Assembly (NCBI GenBank): GCA_019454045.1
Contig: SKCR01041580.1
Span: forward strand, 1-64,000
Direction: 5' to 3'
DNA from: Zanthoxylum bungeanum
Taxonomy: Eukaryota; Streptophyta; Magnoliopsida; Sapindales; Rutaceae
DNA length: 64,000 nt
Shown: piece after piece, positions 16,073 to 30,381 of the stretch
Position numbering within the stretch: the stretch's first letter is position 1
Layout of the letters: every line of letters begins with the position of its first letter
Program-made: the position numbers and the translations under genes
The notes under the pieces: generated by a model
Told to the model about the DNA's origin: nothing
Databases searched by the model: none
Seen by the model: the letters and a program-made list of their open reading frames with translations, nothing else

Positions 16073-18246
16073 TGTTGGTTTCTAAGATGTCTCAAGATCA
16101 ATTTAAGCAATGAAACATGTGAATACTTAGAAGAATTTCGGAATAATACTTATTTTGATTGGATTTTGGAGGTGTTGATCACAAAACTTTTTGCCTTTGA
16201 GAAGTTTTCAAGCTTCCTCTTTGAAGTAGATGAACAAGCTCCAAGCTTTGAAAGGATTCCAAGCTCTAGGATTAGTTTCCCTATCACCTTATATGATTCT
16301 TTGTGTGCTAGCACCTTAGAAAATTTGCAACAAATCTTCCAATTTTCTCTTGTGAAATTCGGCCAAGCCTTGAAATTTTTTGGGAGAGAAAATTCTACAA
16401 TTGCCGTGAGGGAGAGAGAGAGAATGCAAGATGAAGATTTTTGTTGACCTGTTATTATGTTTTCAAAAAAAAAAATTCAAGATATACCAAAATCAATATT
16501 TGGTATATGTCAAAAATCTCACCAACTTGGAGTGTAAAACAAATCATCACCCACCCATCAAATTCCATGACCAAAAAGGTAAGTCAAATGATAAGTGATG
16601 TGACTTGTGGGTCCCACTTAAATCAAATCCGAGTGGGCCCGCAAACACTCCCGGGCTCGGGTTCGTTAATCCGAATTAACGAACTTTCGTTGCGACGTAA
16701 TTAAATCAAATTTAATTAAATAATTATGCCTAGCAAAATTACTATTCACGTCGCTCGCGAATTAATTCTAATTAACTCGTTCGCCCGAATTAAAATCTAA
16801 TTTTAATTCCGTTATGAAATCTAATTTCATTTAATATATCAAATATATTATTTTATCGATTAATTCCAAATTAATCGTTCTCTATCTTCAAATAGTATTT
16901 TATTTCAGATAAATCTCTCCGTAATTAATCCTAGATTAATTATGTTCGAATCATACGTCATCGGTTATCTTCGGGAAGCGACCCATGAGATCCCTGGATA
17001 TGTTGGCAGTAAAGTAATCCGGTCGTCGGACTATCCGAACACGTGCGTACCTTGTACCACATTTTTACCTATTTACGAGACATGGTTGGCTTCTAGTAAA
17101 GCACCGTGCCTACCCAATTCTCCAGAAATATTCTTAAAGGAATATATAATCTATGTCAGGCGTAGTATACATAGTATTGCATATTACGATCTAGTATTGG
17201 ATGTCACATGCAAGCCCTAGGGCTGGAATAATGTCTGTAGGACACATAAATCGGCGACGCTGTTCCAAGCTCGCAGCCTAGTCGGGAGTACGGAGTAGCC
17301 CACGGAGGAACTATACCAGAGAAATAAAATGGAGTCGCCACCCAGTGTGAACTGGGAAAATGATTTAAGGCCGCACTCACCCCTCGCAAGGGAAGACCTC
17401 AAACCGTTGGGTTCGGAATGGTCCCTTACTTATGCCACTTGTAATGAACAGATTTATGTAATAATATAACTGAGTCTACGCAACGAAAACCTACATCTAA
17501 GTTTGCATACTACCTATATCTAAGTTTGCATGCATAAAAGTAAGTTAGAATAACGGCAAGCACACAATCTCATGCATACATTAAATCGCTAAGCATGACA
17601 ATGTAAATAAATAATAACCTAAACATAAACGTATAAGAGACATAATCAAGTTCCTAATGCGAAAGAAATAACTAAATCATGCTTGGAAATAATCAACTAA
17701 TCATGCATAAAAAGATAACATACTAAACAACCTAATCATGCATAAAAAGTAACATACTATTTCTAATAAACAATAAATAAACATAAGATTGGATGACATG
17801 AAATATGTGTATCTCTCAAGCGGTACGTGGCATTGTATCCCGAGTGCAGACCGCACTACCGTCCATTCGGATTCGGCTACGAAATTTACGTCCGAGTTTC
17901 GATCCGATATACCGCAAGAGATAACACATATTTCATTCATTCCATGGCCACAAACTTACACGAAACTATAATACGCATGCAAAGAAATAATAATAACTAA
18001 CGGAAAGAAAGTGTAGGAATAAATAAAAAGGTGCCCTCAGGTCTAACCTCTTAAGTCGTCTCTTGGAAGTGCGTTACACGGTTGTCGGAAGGGGTTGATG
18101 ATCCGCAACTTTCCGATTTACTGGTTCGTTATTTTCCTTCGTTGCCTCGCTGTTTTGGGCCGCTATTTGCTTACTATTTTTGGCGGTGGGATTTGTCTTT
18201 TTGTTCACGTATTTTGGTCAATTTTTCTCACGTTGGTTGCATAGTT

Positions 18247-18300
18247 TATGTGAAGGCAGGTGCATGGCTTATGTGAAGGCAGGTGCGTGGCTTATGTGAG
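18247..18300 (+). repeat. Short tandem duplication
   Basis: The phrase ATGTGAAGGCAGGTGC, followed by ATGGCTT or GTGGCTT, occurs twice in tandem (unit about 26 bp), within the nested LTR-type element. Confidence 0.7.
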
Positions 18301-18846
18301 TAAAGTGTCGGTAAAATCTAGTTTTATGGTTCGTTATTCACGGGGCTGTTGGTGGTTTTTTGCCTTTTGTGAATGGAGCTGCTTGTCTTGTTCTGGTTCG
18401 GTGAGAGGGCTGGTGAGGAGTTTCACGTCAAGGCTGATCTGGGCTGTTTTGTTTAGTTTAAGATTAGGGTGGTTTTGGTTTTGTGGCTCACGATGGAGGG
18501 TTGTGGCTTGTATTAGGTTTACAGTGAGAGAGAGGGACATCTTGTTTGGTATGGCTAAGTTTTTTTACATCAAAGAGGGGCCATTTGCGTGGGTTCTTTG
18601 TCTGCTTTGTTAAAGAATGAGAAGGCCGGTAGCTGATTGATGATGGTTTATGTGAATGGCAGTGTTTGTCGCGTGGTGTGATTCAGTTGAAGGGTTATTT
18701 GTGAGGAAGTAGAGGAGGGAGATGGTGCCGAGAGGGTTGTTAGGCTGGATTTTGAGAGAGAGATGAGAGTTTTCGTATGAATTGGCCTGGGGGTGTCTTA
18801 TTCCATTTGAGTCTGGAAGTGGAAGGCTTTTAGAGTTTGGATTTGT

Positions 18847-18868
18847 AGAGAGAGAGAGAGAGAGAGAG
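18847..18868 (+). repeat. (AG)n microsatellite
   Basis: Eleven uninterrupted AG units in the LTR-type element, about 50 bp before copia C. Confidence 0.95.
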
Positions 18869-18917
18869 GAGAGGCGTTAGAGAGAATGAGAGAGATGAGC
18901 TGTTGTTAGGGTTTTTG

Positions 18918-20905
18918 TGTTGGGTTTCTATTAAGTCCCAAAGATCAAATCAAGCAAGAAAACACATGTGAATACAACAATGAAATATGGTGGAATCATA
19001 CTTACATTGATCGGCTTTTGGATGCGACGGAAACAAATTTTTTCTTCCACGGTGAAGCATTCGGCCATGCCAAAAATTGGTGCTCCATGAGTGTCTTCAA
19101 GCTCCAAGCTTTATTAGATGATTCTATGCTCATGAAAAAGATTCCCTATCACCTTTGTATGTACTCTAAAGTGTGCTAGCACATGGAGATTTTGCCACAA
19201 ATCTCATATTTGTTCCTTCAATGTCTTGGCCAAGCAAGACTTGGAGAAGGAAATGTCCCTAGGCCGAATGGTGAGAAGAGAGAAGAAGGCCCCTTGGCTG
19301 AATATGAGGGAGAGAAGAGAGGTAGAGTGTGTGAAATATTTTCCAAAAACATATCTCAAAATTTTGGTCAAAGCTTTCAAAAATGCATTAATGCATTCAA
19401 CAACCCACATCCACTATTCACATCAACAAGTAACTAGACATCACATCACTCAAAGTGACAAGTGATTTGACGCTTGATGTGACTAGTGATTTGACGTTGA
19501 TGTGACTTGTGGGCCGCACTTGAATTCGAAATGCGAGTACGCCCGCAAACACTCCGGGCTCGGGTTCGCTAATTCCAAATTAACAATTTTTTCCGTTGCG
19601 ACGTAATTAAATAATTATGCCTAGCAAAATCACTATTACGTCGCTAACGAATTAATTCTAAATTAACTCGTTTGCCCGAATTAAAATCTAATTTAATTCC
19701 GCGTCGAAATCCAATTTCGTATAATATATCGAATATATTATTTTATCGATTAATTCCAAATTAATCGTTCTCTCTCTTTAATAATATTTTATCCCAGATA
19801 AAATATCTCCGTAATTAATCCCAGATTAATTTTTCTCTCTCATTAATTAATCCCAGATTAATAAAGTGCGAGTCATACGTCATCGGTGAATCTTCGGGAA
19901 GCGACCCATGAGATCCCCGGATATGTTGGCAGTAAATCCGGTCGTCGGACTATCCGAACACGTACGTACCTAGTACTACGTTTTACCGATTTACAAGACA
20001 TGGTTGGCTTCTAGCAAAGCACCGTGCCTACCCAATTCTCCAGAAATATTCTTACTGGAATATGTGATCTATATCAGGCGTAGTATACGTAGTATTGCGT
20101 ATTTCGATCCAGTATCGGATGTCACGTGCAAGGCCTGAGCTGGCTGGAATGTGTCTGCCCCGTACGAAGCACATATCAGATCTCTGGTAACTAGTCTCTA
20201 TAATCGGATAAACATGACCTAGTCATAATATCCCGATAGCTGCAGCATATAAGAGAACCAGTTCCGTATCCTACGTGATCATCATCTCCACTATGACTGG
20301 AGTGATACTTCCATCTCGACATCACACCCAATACACTACGATTCTCAATATACCCAGAAGAGGCGTACACAGAACCTGTTAAAGCCCTGGACGACCAAAA
20401 CCAAAGTATATTGATTGTCGCAAGTATTAGCGGTGCAAGTCTCAGGTTAAGACCAACTACACCTACCCTGATTCGGACTTCCATAGACACATAGTCATAC
20501 TACCAATGGAATTTCGAGGGGTCTATCCAGAGCGAAGCTGTTTCCGTACCATCGGTAAACACAACCTCCTATTACACTTGCATGAGTATCATATACCCAA
20601 ATATATGAGAACTATGCCGTTATGCTCACAACGCGCACAAGTGCAATACTAGTCTATTCCGCATTATCGATGTCCAATCTCGATAATACTACGACTAGGG
20701 ATATTTAATGATTAAACCTTCATGGATTGATACTGTCTCATATCATCTCAATCCAGAACTAATCATATGGACTTTCATCATTTATACATCTTGGTAATCT
20801 AATTACAAATGATAAAAGAGCAATTTCCTTTGTCACATAGTTAATTTGTACAACAACACCATGATCTGTACAAATAGTGATGCTATGGGCCATAATTGTC
20901 CAACA
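18918..20905 (-). repeat. 3' LTR of copia C
   Basis: TGTTGG...CCAACA ends; joined at 20906 to the reverse complement of the polypurine tract. Confidence 0.9.
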
Positions 20906-20920
20906 ATCTCCCACTTGGCC
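20906..20920 (-). promoter_or_regulatory. Polypurine tract of copia C
   Basis: On the minus strand GGCCAAGTGGGAGAT directly precedes the 3' LTR, the normal position of the plus-strand primer. The same tract precedes the 3' LTR of A. Confidence 0.85.
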
Positions 20921-23900
20921 TATAGCCAATCACTCAAGTGTCCTACACCCGAACTATGTACGGTTCGCTCAAACTTCTGCTGAGGAAAGGCTTTCGTCAG
21001 CGGATTTGCATGATTATCATCTGATGCGATTTATTCGATCATCACATCGCCACGATGTATGATCCGAACGAATCAGATGAATATTTGAAGTATTATCTGG
21101 ATCGTTGATGAGACCATTAATTCTTTAGCCTGTGCTGTAGCCTAGCTCAGCTGCTAACAGAACTATTCATAATCTGATTAGGATTATTTCGATCCAAAAG
21201 GCTTCTATTGCTGCCTCAGCTGCAGCAATATTCCGCTTTTGTTGTTTATTCGGTAACAGTATCTTGCTTGGAAGATTTCCAGCTCACTGTTCCGTTATTC
21301 AAACTTTATAGTACCTTTTTACGACTTATAGTCATTTTTATCGGTTAGGAAACTTGCAATAGTGAACCCAGTCACTTCAAGTTCTCCTTCTCCATAGTAT
21401 AAGACAGCATCCTTAGTTCATCTAAGATACTTAAGGATGTTCTTAACATCAATCCAATGACTATCACTTGGATTGGCCCGATTGTGACTCCATATGCTCA
21501 AAGCGTATGAGACACCAGGTCGCGTACATTTATTAATGTACGAGTTCTCGGAGAGTACGAACAACCTTTAGATCTATCCCAGTAGATCTTTATTCCTAGA
21601 ATAAAGGTTGTTTCTCCCAAGAATTCTACGGAGAATTTTTATGAAAGCCAAGCTTTCACCGATGTATTATGGGAATATCATTTCCAAGAAATGACATATT
21701 ATCATTATTTAGGACATTCACTGTCAGTGCGCTCCCACTAACCTCCTTATATACACAAGAATCATTTTCGTTTTGAATTAAATCATACACCATTATGATT
21801 ACATCAAAACGATAATTCCAAGAACGCTATGCTTGCTTCAATCCATCCATGGATCGAATTAACTTGCAAACCTTGTTTGCTCGTTTTGGTACGAAAAAAC
21901 CGTCAGGATGTTGTAAACATCCTCCAAAAGGTTTCCTTTTAAGGAAAGCGATTTTGACGTTCAGCTGCCATATTTCATAAATGAAACATGCAGCATCAGC
22001 AAGCATTATCCAAATGGATTTAACAATGGCAACGGTTAAAAGGTTTCGTCGTAATCGACACAATGTTGATAACGATACCTTTTCGCTACAAGCCTAGCTT
22101 AGTACGTTGGTATGTTGCCTTCCATGTATGTCTTCCTTGAAGACTTATATAGTACCAATAGGCACAATGCCTTTCGGTACATCAACTAGTATCCAAACTT
22201 GTTGGTATACATGGAATCCATTTCGGACATCATGGCACTTTGCCATAATAGGGAGTCGATACCTTGTATCACTTCCTCATACGTAGTCAGTTCGTATTCC
22301 TCAATAAGATTGACATCTTTATGAGGTGAGATCAGAAACCCATACCCCAGGTTTTTTCTGACTCTCTCCGACTTACGTGGTGGTTTTGTGTATTCGAAGA
22401 TTATTGTATAGTTTCATCCTTGATGAACTATTTGTGTTCCATTAAGGAATCGGTGCCTGGACATATATTACTCCGATTTTCATCGAGTTTTACTTTCCTC
22501 CCACTTACCACTGCATATAGGTATTCCTCTTAGGAAAACCGCATGGCGAGCAACAATTACATTGTTCTCTTGTGAGTTGTATAAGTACTATACTTTGGTT
22601 TCCCTAGGATAACCCATAATTAGGCACTTATCCGATTTGGGTTCTAGTTTGGTATCATCCAAACATATGCCAGCATACCCAAATCTCAGGAATGAGAAAA
22701 CCCCGTTTCTTTCCTGTTCATATCTAATATGAATCTGTCAAACAGATTTTTATGGAACCTTATTCAAAATAAGTTTTGCACTGTTTAATGCTTATCCGTT
22801 GAAGGAAATGGTAGCTCAGAGCGACTCATGATTAACCTTACATGTCCAACAAATTGGTTTCTCAGTTCGGACACACCGTCAAATTGACGTGTTCCGGGAG
22901 GAGTCCTCATTGAAAGAATACTATACTCTTTCAAGTATTGAGAAACTTATTGCTTAAGTATTTTCATCATGGTCTAACCGTGATGGTTAATACTTTAGCC
23001 GATCTGTTTGTCTACTTCGTGTCGAAACTCTTTGATTTCATCAAAAGTTTCCGATCTGTGTTTCACAAGAAACACATAACCATAACGCGATGCCACATCC
23101 GTAAAGGGCGCGAAACATTCATATCCACTTCTAGCCTAGCTAGATATGGGCCCACTTACGTCATTATGAACGAGGGCTAACAGATCGGTGATATTTACAC
23201 TTTTACCAAGTAAAAGGTATTTTAGGCACTTTGCCCAATAAATTAGTTTCGTAGACATTATTTGAATAGAATCAAATTCGTCCTAGTATCCACTCTTCGA
23301 AAGTGTGGATATACGAGTCTTGTTAATTGTGTCCCAGACAACAATGCCACTTATAAGTCTCAACTGATTAATTCAGTTTGAGCTATTTGTTTGTCATGTC
23401 ATATGTTTGAGATTTATTTATATTCTAAATATAAATACTGTTATTCACATCTAATGTGTTATCTCAATATCATCTTTATATAATAAAACACTTTAGTGTT
23501 CTAGAATATAAAGGTATACCCGCAACGGGTTAAACCCTGATATAGAGATAATGATTCTAGTCAAACTAGTTACATTGTAACAGTTTCCTAATTTAAGTAC
23601 ACACCTGAATGGTAGTTCATAAACTTAGGTTTCTACGGTTAAAACAGCGACTCTCGTCCCGTTTCCGATTCGCAGATAAATCTCAACTGAAGTCAGTATC
23701 CTGCTTGTCAGCAGATTCTGCACATCAATGCATATATTTATGTACCACATTCAATATCTAAAATCCAATTTTAATACTAATAGTGAACATGTTTATAACA
23801 AACATATTTGAAGTCGGAGCCTTGCCCGTCTTCAATTCCTTCATGTCTGCCTTGTCCATACGGCAGTCACGCTTCCAGTGACCCCGTTTGCCATAATTTA

Positions 23901-24400
23901 GGCAGACATCTTGGGATATGTCCTTTGTCTTCCCAGAAGATTATAATGATTTTGCCTTTGCCCTTTCCACCACCAGAAGCCTTTGGCCAAGCCTTGGCCT
24001 TCTGGGATGTCGAAGAGTAAGACGCCTTGCGCTTCTTGCCTATTGCAAACTTTGGCTTTGTCTCCTTGAGTATAGCCATTAACTCTCCAAGAGTTTACTA
24101 TTGCAATTTAGTACTTCTAAGATCTAAAGATAGATCTATGAAGATCCTTCAATTTCAATATCATACTATAAGGATCTAATCCTTAGTTCTGATTAGAAAT
24201 TAAGGAGTCTTTGCGGCAAGCTTAATGGATTAAGCACTAAAGTTATCATCACATGAATATTCCAAATATCATGTTCTACTATTTGCTTAACTCCAGGCTT
24301 TGGCCTAAGATGTTATTTTATCAAATAAAATAACTTCTTAGTTTTCAGGACTATCCTGAGATTTTATTCCCAATTTGAAAATTAAAGTCGTTTAAATACA
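20921..24400 (-). pseudogene. Decayed gag-pol of copia C
   Basis: It aligns by eye along the A element. Landmarks on the minus strand are a gag basic region around 24079-23867 (KFAIGKKRKA, KGHIPRCLPKLWQ), integrase-end text around 22900-22700, RT text IWQLNVKIAFLKRKPFGG and NKVCKLIRSMDGLKQA (22000-21827), and the RNase H end before 20920. Stops include TAA at 22794-22792 (integrase, where A has a Tyr codon) and TAA at 22147-22145 (RT). The gag is shortened relative to A. No protein of the element could be made from it. Confidence 0.8.
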
Positions 24401-26811
24401 TTTTCACCCGGATTATGTTTTAAACACTAATCTTTCATTTATCTTGATTCTAATAGTCCAACTATTTAATCAACGATTTTAGGTACTATTGATTATAATG
24501 ATTACTATAGTCCAACTATATAATCAACTATAATTTAATTGGTTAAATTCAATTATATGATTACTATAATCCATTATAAAATCAACTATAATTGAAATGG
24601 TTAATTCAAATATATTGATTACTACAATCCAATTATAAATCAACTATAAGAAATAGTTTGAATACAGTCAAACTGTTATTTAAAACAACGATTAAATATT
24701 AGTCCAACTAATAAATAATTTATTTGACGAAATATTTGAAATGAGCGCGTATGGCAAGTACTAAAACGAATATTGCAAATTTAATACTTGCCTCCCACTA
24801 TTTTTCGGCGAGCCTCTAACCCTCTGTGAGTACTCGGGAAACCTTGTTTCCTAGTGGGCTAGGATCCCGTTAAATAACACACAATCTTGACTTTGGCCAA
24901 CAAATTGTATGATAATTAACTAGGTAGATCTCTAAGATCAATTGGATCCCATCCAATTCCTAGATCCAGTAGGTGGACATCCAAGTCCGAAACATATATC
25001 CTATATATGCCAATATATCCAATATATTGCCTAACCTTTTTCCTCTGAATCAACTAAGCCTTGGCTTTGGCACAACAAACTTAGTGATCCCAGTTAAGCG
25101 GAACCCATTGACCTTGGAAAGCTTCGTAATCAATGTCGATGGACAAGAAGTGATCTTGACTTTGGCCAACAAATCACAACTTGGACAAGACACCGATATG
25201 GAACAAAGCCTTCATGATTCAAACACATCCGCGACGGACAAAGGTCTTGACTTTGGCCAACAAACCAATGCCAGTCTTGGATCTTGAGTAAGAATCACTC
25301 AATGGAAGGAAAAACGCTTAATATGTGTTGTGAGGGTTTTCGCGTAATTGGCAACCAATTAATTATCTTTGTTAAGGTCTCATCATCATACACCCTTAAA
25401 CATGCATTCTAAACACATAATAAGGCGCGTAAGTAAATAAATATAATAATGATATGCGGATGGATATTTAAACATTGTTCCTAGAACAAATCTCTCATTT
25501 TCTCTCTCCCGCTAGCACAAGTATTACTTCTACCCGATTACATAACACTTCTAAAGAAACCTCATTTACATTGAGGGGAATAGGTGAGAAGAGAAATACA
25601 CAAAGTAAGGAGGGTAATAGGCTGGACACGCAGGTCCAATTAATAAATTCTAAATTTATTACAACAATTTCCAAAATTGCCCTCACCCATCTAATATCCA
25701 TATGATATACATTATTCATACATCGCATCCATGTATTCACACAAGCATGTTATCAATCAATCTAATCCAATTAATTAATCTAAAAATTAATGACCATCCA
25801 ATGTTCAAACAACGATTTGATTTTGTGCGAGTCAAACTTGTTTTGCGAATAAGTACTCAAAGTACGAATTCTTGAATTTATATTAAACTACAGAATTAAA
25901 TCCAATTCAATTTGTATTTAATACTAATTCATTTATTTAATTCCGAATTAAATATTACACTTTTAATGTGCCTTTACGACTTAGATTCTAAATCTAATCG
26001 TTACGGGTCTCAAAGCCCGATTAACATCCAATGTTAATTTAATTAAAGTCCAATGGGCTTTTAATTAATTTCTTAAGGCATGGACTTTTGGTCAATATGG
26101 GTCAAACCCAAATACCAAAGCCCATTTAAGGAATCACCCTTATTTGCCAAGAAACCAATTTAGGCCCATTAGGCCCAATTAATATTAAAGGTCCATTAAG
26201 TCATAATTGGACTTTATGGATATGGTTTTGGGCCCAATTGGATCCAACCAATTAGCCTAAACCAAACTTGGCCCAACCAAGCCATTAAGCCCAATTACAA
26301 CTTTAAAAGCCCAATTCTGAATTTAAGCCCAATTAATTAAATTTCAAAATTCAAATTTCATAATTAAATTAACCAAGTGTATGCCATAATTAATTACCCA
26401 AATTAACATTTCCAAAACACTAATTACACAATTAATTATGCTCATTATCATCAATTATGTCCAACACATTTGAATAAAAAATCACATCATTTTACATGCT
26501 AATATCACGGCAATTTGGGGTTTTCATGTCCGATTCAGTTTCAATCCAATTAAATCCATAATCAACATTACCCAATTTTCCAACTCATCCAATGATCAAA
26601 AAATAAAAAATACCATGACATTAGGGCACACACCACATTCGGCCAAGCCTAAGTGATTTGGGGAAAATTGATCCAATTCAATTTTATCAAATTGACAATG
26701 CAAAACACCATGTTATCATCATTTAAGCATACTCAAACAATCAATTTCACTCAAACATGCTCAAATCAATTTTGCCCAATTTTTACCCTAATCAAGTTTC
26801 ATGCTCAAAAT
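24401..26811 (-). other. Leader of copia C
   Basis: Noncoding. It includes the conserved block with GGCCAAAGTCAAG (minus strand) at 25246-25258, 25155-25167 and 24886-24898, and the double hairpin at 24837-24863. Many TTGGGC/GCCCAA words lie at 26090-26350. Confidence 0.7.
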
Positions 26812-26825
26812 GGCTCAAGATACCA
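26812..26825 (-). promoter_or_regulatory. tRNA primer-binding site of copia C
   Basis: On the minus strand TGGTATCTTGAGCC, one base from the 5' LTR, a variant of TGGTATCAGAGC, which pairs with initiator methionine tRNA in plant copia elements. Confidence 0.85.
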
Positions 26826-26826
26826 T

Positions 26827-28857
26827 TGTTGGGTTTCTATTATGTCCCAAGGATCAAATCAAGCAAGAAACACATGTGAATACAACAATGAAATATGGCG
26901 GAATCATACTTACATTGATCGGCTTTTGGATGCGACGAAAACAAATATTTTCTTCCATGGTGAAGCATTCGACCATACCAAAAATTGGTGCTCCATGAAT
27001 GTCTTCAAGCTCCAAGCTTTATTAGATGATTCCATGCTCATGAAAAAGATTCCCTATCACCTTTGTATGTACTCTAAAGTGTGCTAGCACATTGGAGATT
27101 TTGCCATAAAATCTCCTATTTATTCCTACAATATCTCGGCCAAGCAAGACTTGGAGAAGGGAAATGGCCCTAGGCCGAATGGTGAGAAGATAGGAAGAAG
27201 GCCTCTTGGCCGAATATGGAGGGAGAGAAGAGAGGTTAGAGTTGTGTGAAATATTTTCCAAAAACATATCTCAAAATTTTGGTCAAAGCTTTTCAAAAAA
27301 GCAAAACAATTTTGGAGGCAAAAATGCATTAAATGCATTCAACAACCCACATCAACTATTCATATCAAAAGTGACTAGACATCACATCACTCAAAGTGAC
27401 AAGTGATTTGACGCTTGATCTGACTAGTGGTTTGACGCTTGTTGTGACTTGTGGGCCGCACTTGAATTCGAAATGCGAGTGCGCCCGCAAACACTTCCGG
27501 GCTCGGGTTCGCTAATTCCAAATTAACGAATTTTTCCGTTGCGACGTAATTAAATAATTATGCCTAGCAAAATCACTATTTACGTCGCTAACGAATTAAT
27601 TCTAAATTAACTCGTTTGCCCGAATTAAAATCTAATTTCAATTCCACGTCGAAATCCAATTTCGTATAATATATCGATATATTATTTTATTATCGATTAA
27701 TTCCAAATTAATCGTTCTCTCTCCTCTCTAATAATATTTTATCCAAGATAAAATATCTCCGTAATTAATCTCAGATTAATTTTATCTCTCTCATTAATTA
27801 ATCCCAGATTAATAAAGTGCGAGTCATACGTCATCGGTGAATCTTCGGGAAGCGACCCATGAGATCCCCAGATATGGTGGCAGTAAATCCGGTCATCGGA
27901 CTATCCGAACACGTACGTACCTAGTACTACGTTTATACCGATTTACAAGACATGGTTGGCTTCTAGCAAAGCACCGTGCCTACCCAATTCTCCAGAAATA
28001 TTCTTACTGGAATATGTGATCTATATCAGGCGTAGAATACGTAGTATTACATATTTCCATCCAGCATCGGATGTCACGTGCAAGGCCTGTGGCTGGAATC
28101 GTGTCTGCCCCGTACGAAGCACATATCGGATCTCTGGTAACTAGTCTCTATAATCGGATAAACATGACCTAGTCATAATATCCCAATAGCTGCAGCATAT
28201 AAGAGAACCAGTTTCGTATCCTACGTGATCATCATCTCCACTATAACTAGAGTGATACTTCCATCTCGACATCACACCCAATACAGTATGATTCTCAATA
28301 TACCCAGAAGAGGCGTACACAGAACATATTAAAGCTCTGGACGACCAAAACCAAAGTATATTGATTGTCGCAAGTATTAGCGGTGTAAGTCTCAGGTTAA
28401 GACCAAATACACCTACCCTGATTCGGACTTCCATAGACACATAGTCATACTACCAATGGAATTCTGAGGGGTCTATCCGGAGCGAAGCTGTTTCCGTACC
28501 ATCGGTAAACACAACCTCCTATTACACTTGCATGAGTATCCTATACCCAAATATATGAGAACTATACCGTTATGCTCCCATAACACGCACAAATGCAGTA
28601 CTAGTCTATTCCACATTATCGATGTCCAGTCTCGATAATACTACGACTAGGGATATTTAATGATTAAACCTTCATGGATTGATACTGTCTCATATCTTAT
28701 CAATCCGGAACTAATCATATGGACCTTTCATCATTTATACATCTTGGTAATCTAATTACAAATGATAAAAGAGCAATCTCCTTTGTCACATAGTTAATTT
28801 GTACAACAACACCATGATCTGTACAATAGTGATGCTATGGGCAATAACTATCCAACA
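26827..28857 (-). repeat. 5' LTR of copia C
   Basis: TGTTGG...CCAACA ends, about 2.03 kb, colinear with 18918-20905. Confidence 0.9.
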
Positions 28858-30381
28858 ATTTATTTGTGAGTGCCGTGAGTGAGCTCTAGCTTTGAATGTG
28901 TTGGTTTAGGCTTCTTTTTATAGGCAAGGTCGGGGTTTACCTTATATGAATATGGAAAGAATATTGTGTAATTATGGGGATATTTAATTTGTGTATCATA
29001 AGGAAATGATCTCTTCATTTTAGGAAGGTAAATGATTTGATTTGATTTGATTTTATTTAGTTTAGGAATGTGATTTAATTGGATTAGGAAAATGATTGAT
29101 GGGATTTGATTTGAATCTTTTAATTTGAGAAGGTGATTTTATTTAGATTCAACATGTGTTTAATGTGCGGGTTTGTTATTTTGGAAGGAGATGGGGGTGG
29201 AATTGGTCTTCTTGGGCGTGTACTTGGGCTCTTTTGTGGGCTTGGTGTGTGGCTTGGTGATGTGTGGGCTTGGTGTGTGACTTGCGGGGGTTTTTGGGCC
29301 AAGGATAAGTTTAAAAATAGAGGCCTAACGAGCAAACCCGAAGCTAAGCAAACAAATTAAATCCAACAGGGTATTGATTTCTGACTTTTCCCTTTCGACA
29401 TCCGTATCCCGCGACTTCCACAACTTAAATGGTAGTGCCTCCATATGAGACTCATCATCGGGACTTATATGCAAAAATGCAGTGCCTACAGTGTCTGCCC
29501 TGTACGAAGCATATATCGGATCACAAGCAACTAGTCTCTTTAATCGGATAATCATGACCTTGTCATATTATCCCGATGGTTGCAACCAATTAGAGTACCA
29601 GTTCTGTATCCCTGCGTGATCATCATCTCCATATGACTGAAGTGATACTTCCGTCTTGACATCACACCCAATACACTACGATTCTCAATAAACCCAGAAG
29701 AGGCGTACACAGAACCTGTTAAAGTCCTGGATGACAGAAACCAAAGCGTATTGATTGTCGCAAGTACTAGCGATGCAAGTCTCAGGTTAAGACCAAATAC
29801 ACCTACCCCGATGCGGATTCCCATAGATACATAGTCATACTACCAATGGGATTCCGTGGGGTCTATCCAGAGCGAAGCTGTTTTCGTACCATCGGTAAAC
29901 ACAACCTCCTATCACACTTGCATAAGTATCCAATACTTAAATATATGAGAACTATGCTGTTACGCTTCCATAACACGCACAAGTTCAATACTAGTCTATT
30001 CCACATTATCGATGTCCAGTCTCGATAATACTACGACTAGGGATATTTAATGATTAAACCTTTATGGATTGATATTGTCTCATATCTAATAATCCGGAAC
30101 TAATCATAAGGACTTTTATCATTTATATATTAAAGTAATCAAATTACAAAATGATAAAATGTAATTTCCATTGTCACATAGTTAATTTGTACAAAAACCA
30201 CAATGTCTTTTACAAATAGTGACGCTATGGGTCATAATTGTCCAACACAAGCATTGCCCTTTTCCTACTGGACTGGAGATGGAGTTCGGCCTGTAGAGCA
30301 CATGTAACACACCTATTTTTTTATAAGTTCATATGCACGTGTCTCAAAACTAGTGTGTGCAGAGCAGCTGGGTGTGCGAGT

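Larger units (their letters stand above)
18918..28857 (-). mobile_element. Copia element C, full length but coding-defective
   Basis: On the minus strand the order is: 5' LTR 28857-26827, primer site 26825-26812, leader to about 24400, gag remnants about 24400-23800, protease/integrase remnants about 23700-22400, RT remnants about 22300-21450, RNase H remnants about 21440-20930, polypurine tract 20920-20906, 3' LTR 20905-18918. No domain is open across its length. LTRs are 1988 and 2031 bp; by eye they differ by several percent. Flanks TTTTG (left) and ATTTA (right) do not form a clean duplication. It shares specific disabling changes with copia B (see findings). Confidence 0.88.
17236..29490 (-). 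mobile_element. LTR-type element, probably a solo LTR, nested in the solo copia LTR
   Basis: Its ends are TGTAGG (17236) and CCTACA (29490), an inverted pair typical of LTRs. It is flanked by ATGTC (17231-17235) and GTGTC (29491-29495), a 5-bp duplication with one change. Its own sequence, without nested copia C, is 17236-18917 plus 28858-29490, about 2.3 kb, which fits one long LTR. On the minus strand it contains GGTGGCGACTCCATT near one end, similar to text near the LTR/primer-site border of some plant gypsy elements. The family is not certain. Confidence 0.65.
16073..30247 (-). mobile_element. Solo LTR of the copia family, split by a nested insert
   Basis: Two blocks, 16073-17235 and 29491-30247, together match one complete LTR of the copia family seen in elements A-D (1163+757 = 1920 bp). 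They begin TGTTGG, end CCAACA, and are flanked by a perfect 5-bp duplication CAAGC (16068-16072 and 30248-30252). The break falls inside the same LTR word that is continuous in the LTRs of C (GTGTCTGCC). Everything from 17236 to 29490 was inserted later. No internal domain accompanies it, so this is a solo LTR left by LTR-LTR recombination. Relative to the family's coding strand it is in minus orientation. Confidence 0.88.

Noticed and set aside
18913..28862. Target duplication of copia C
   Set aside because: TTTTG and ATTTA do not match; mutation or a small deletion may have removed it, so none is claimed.
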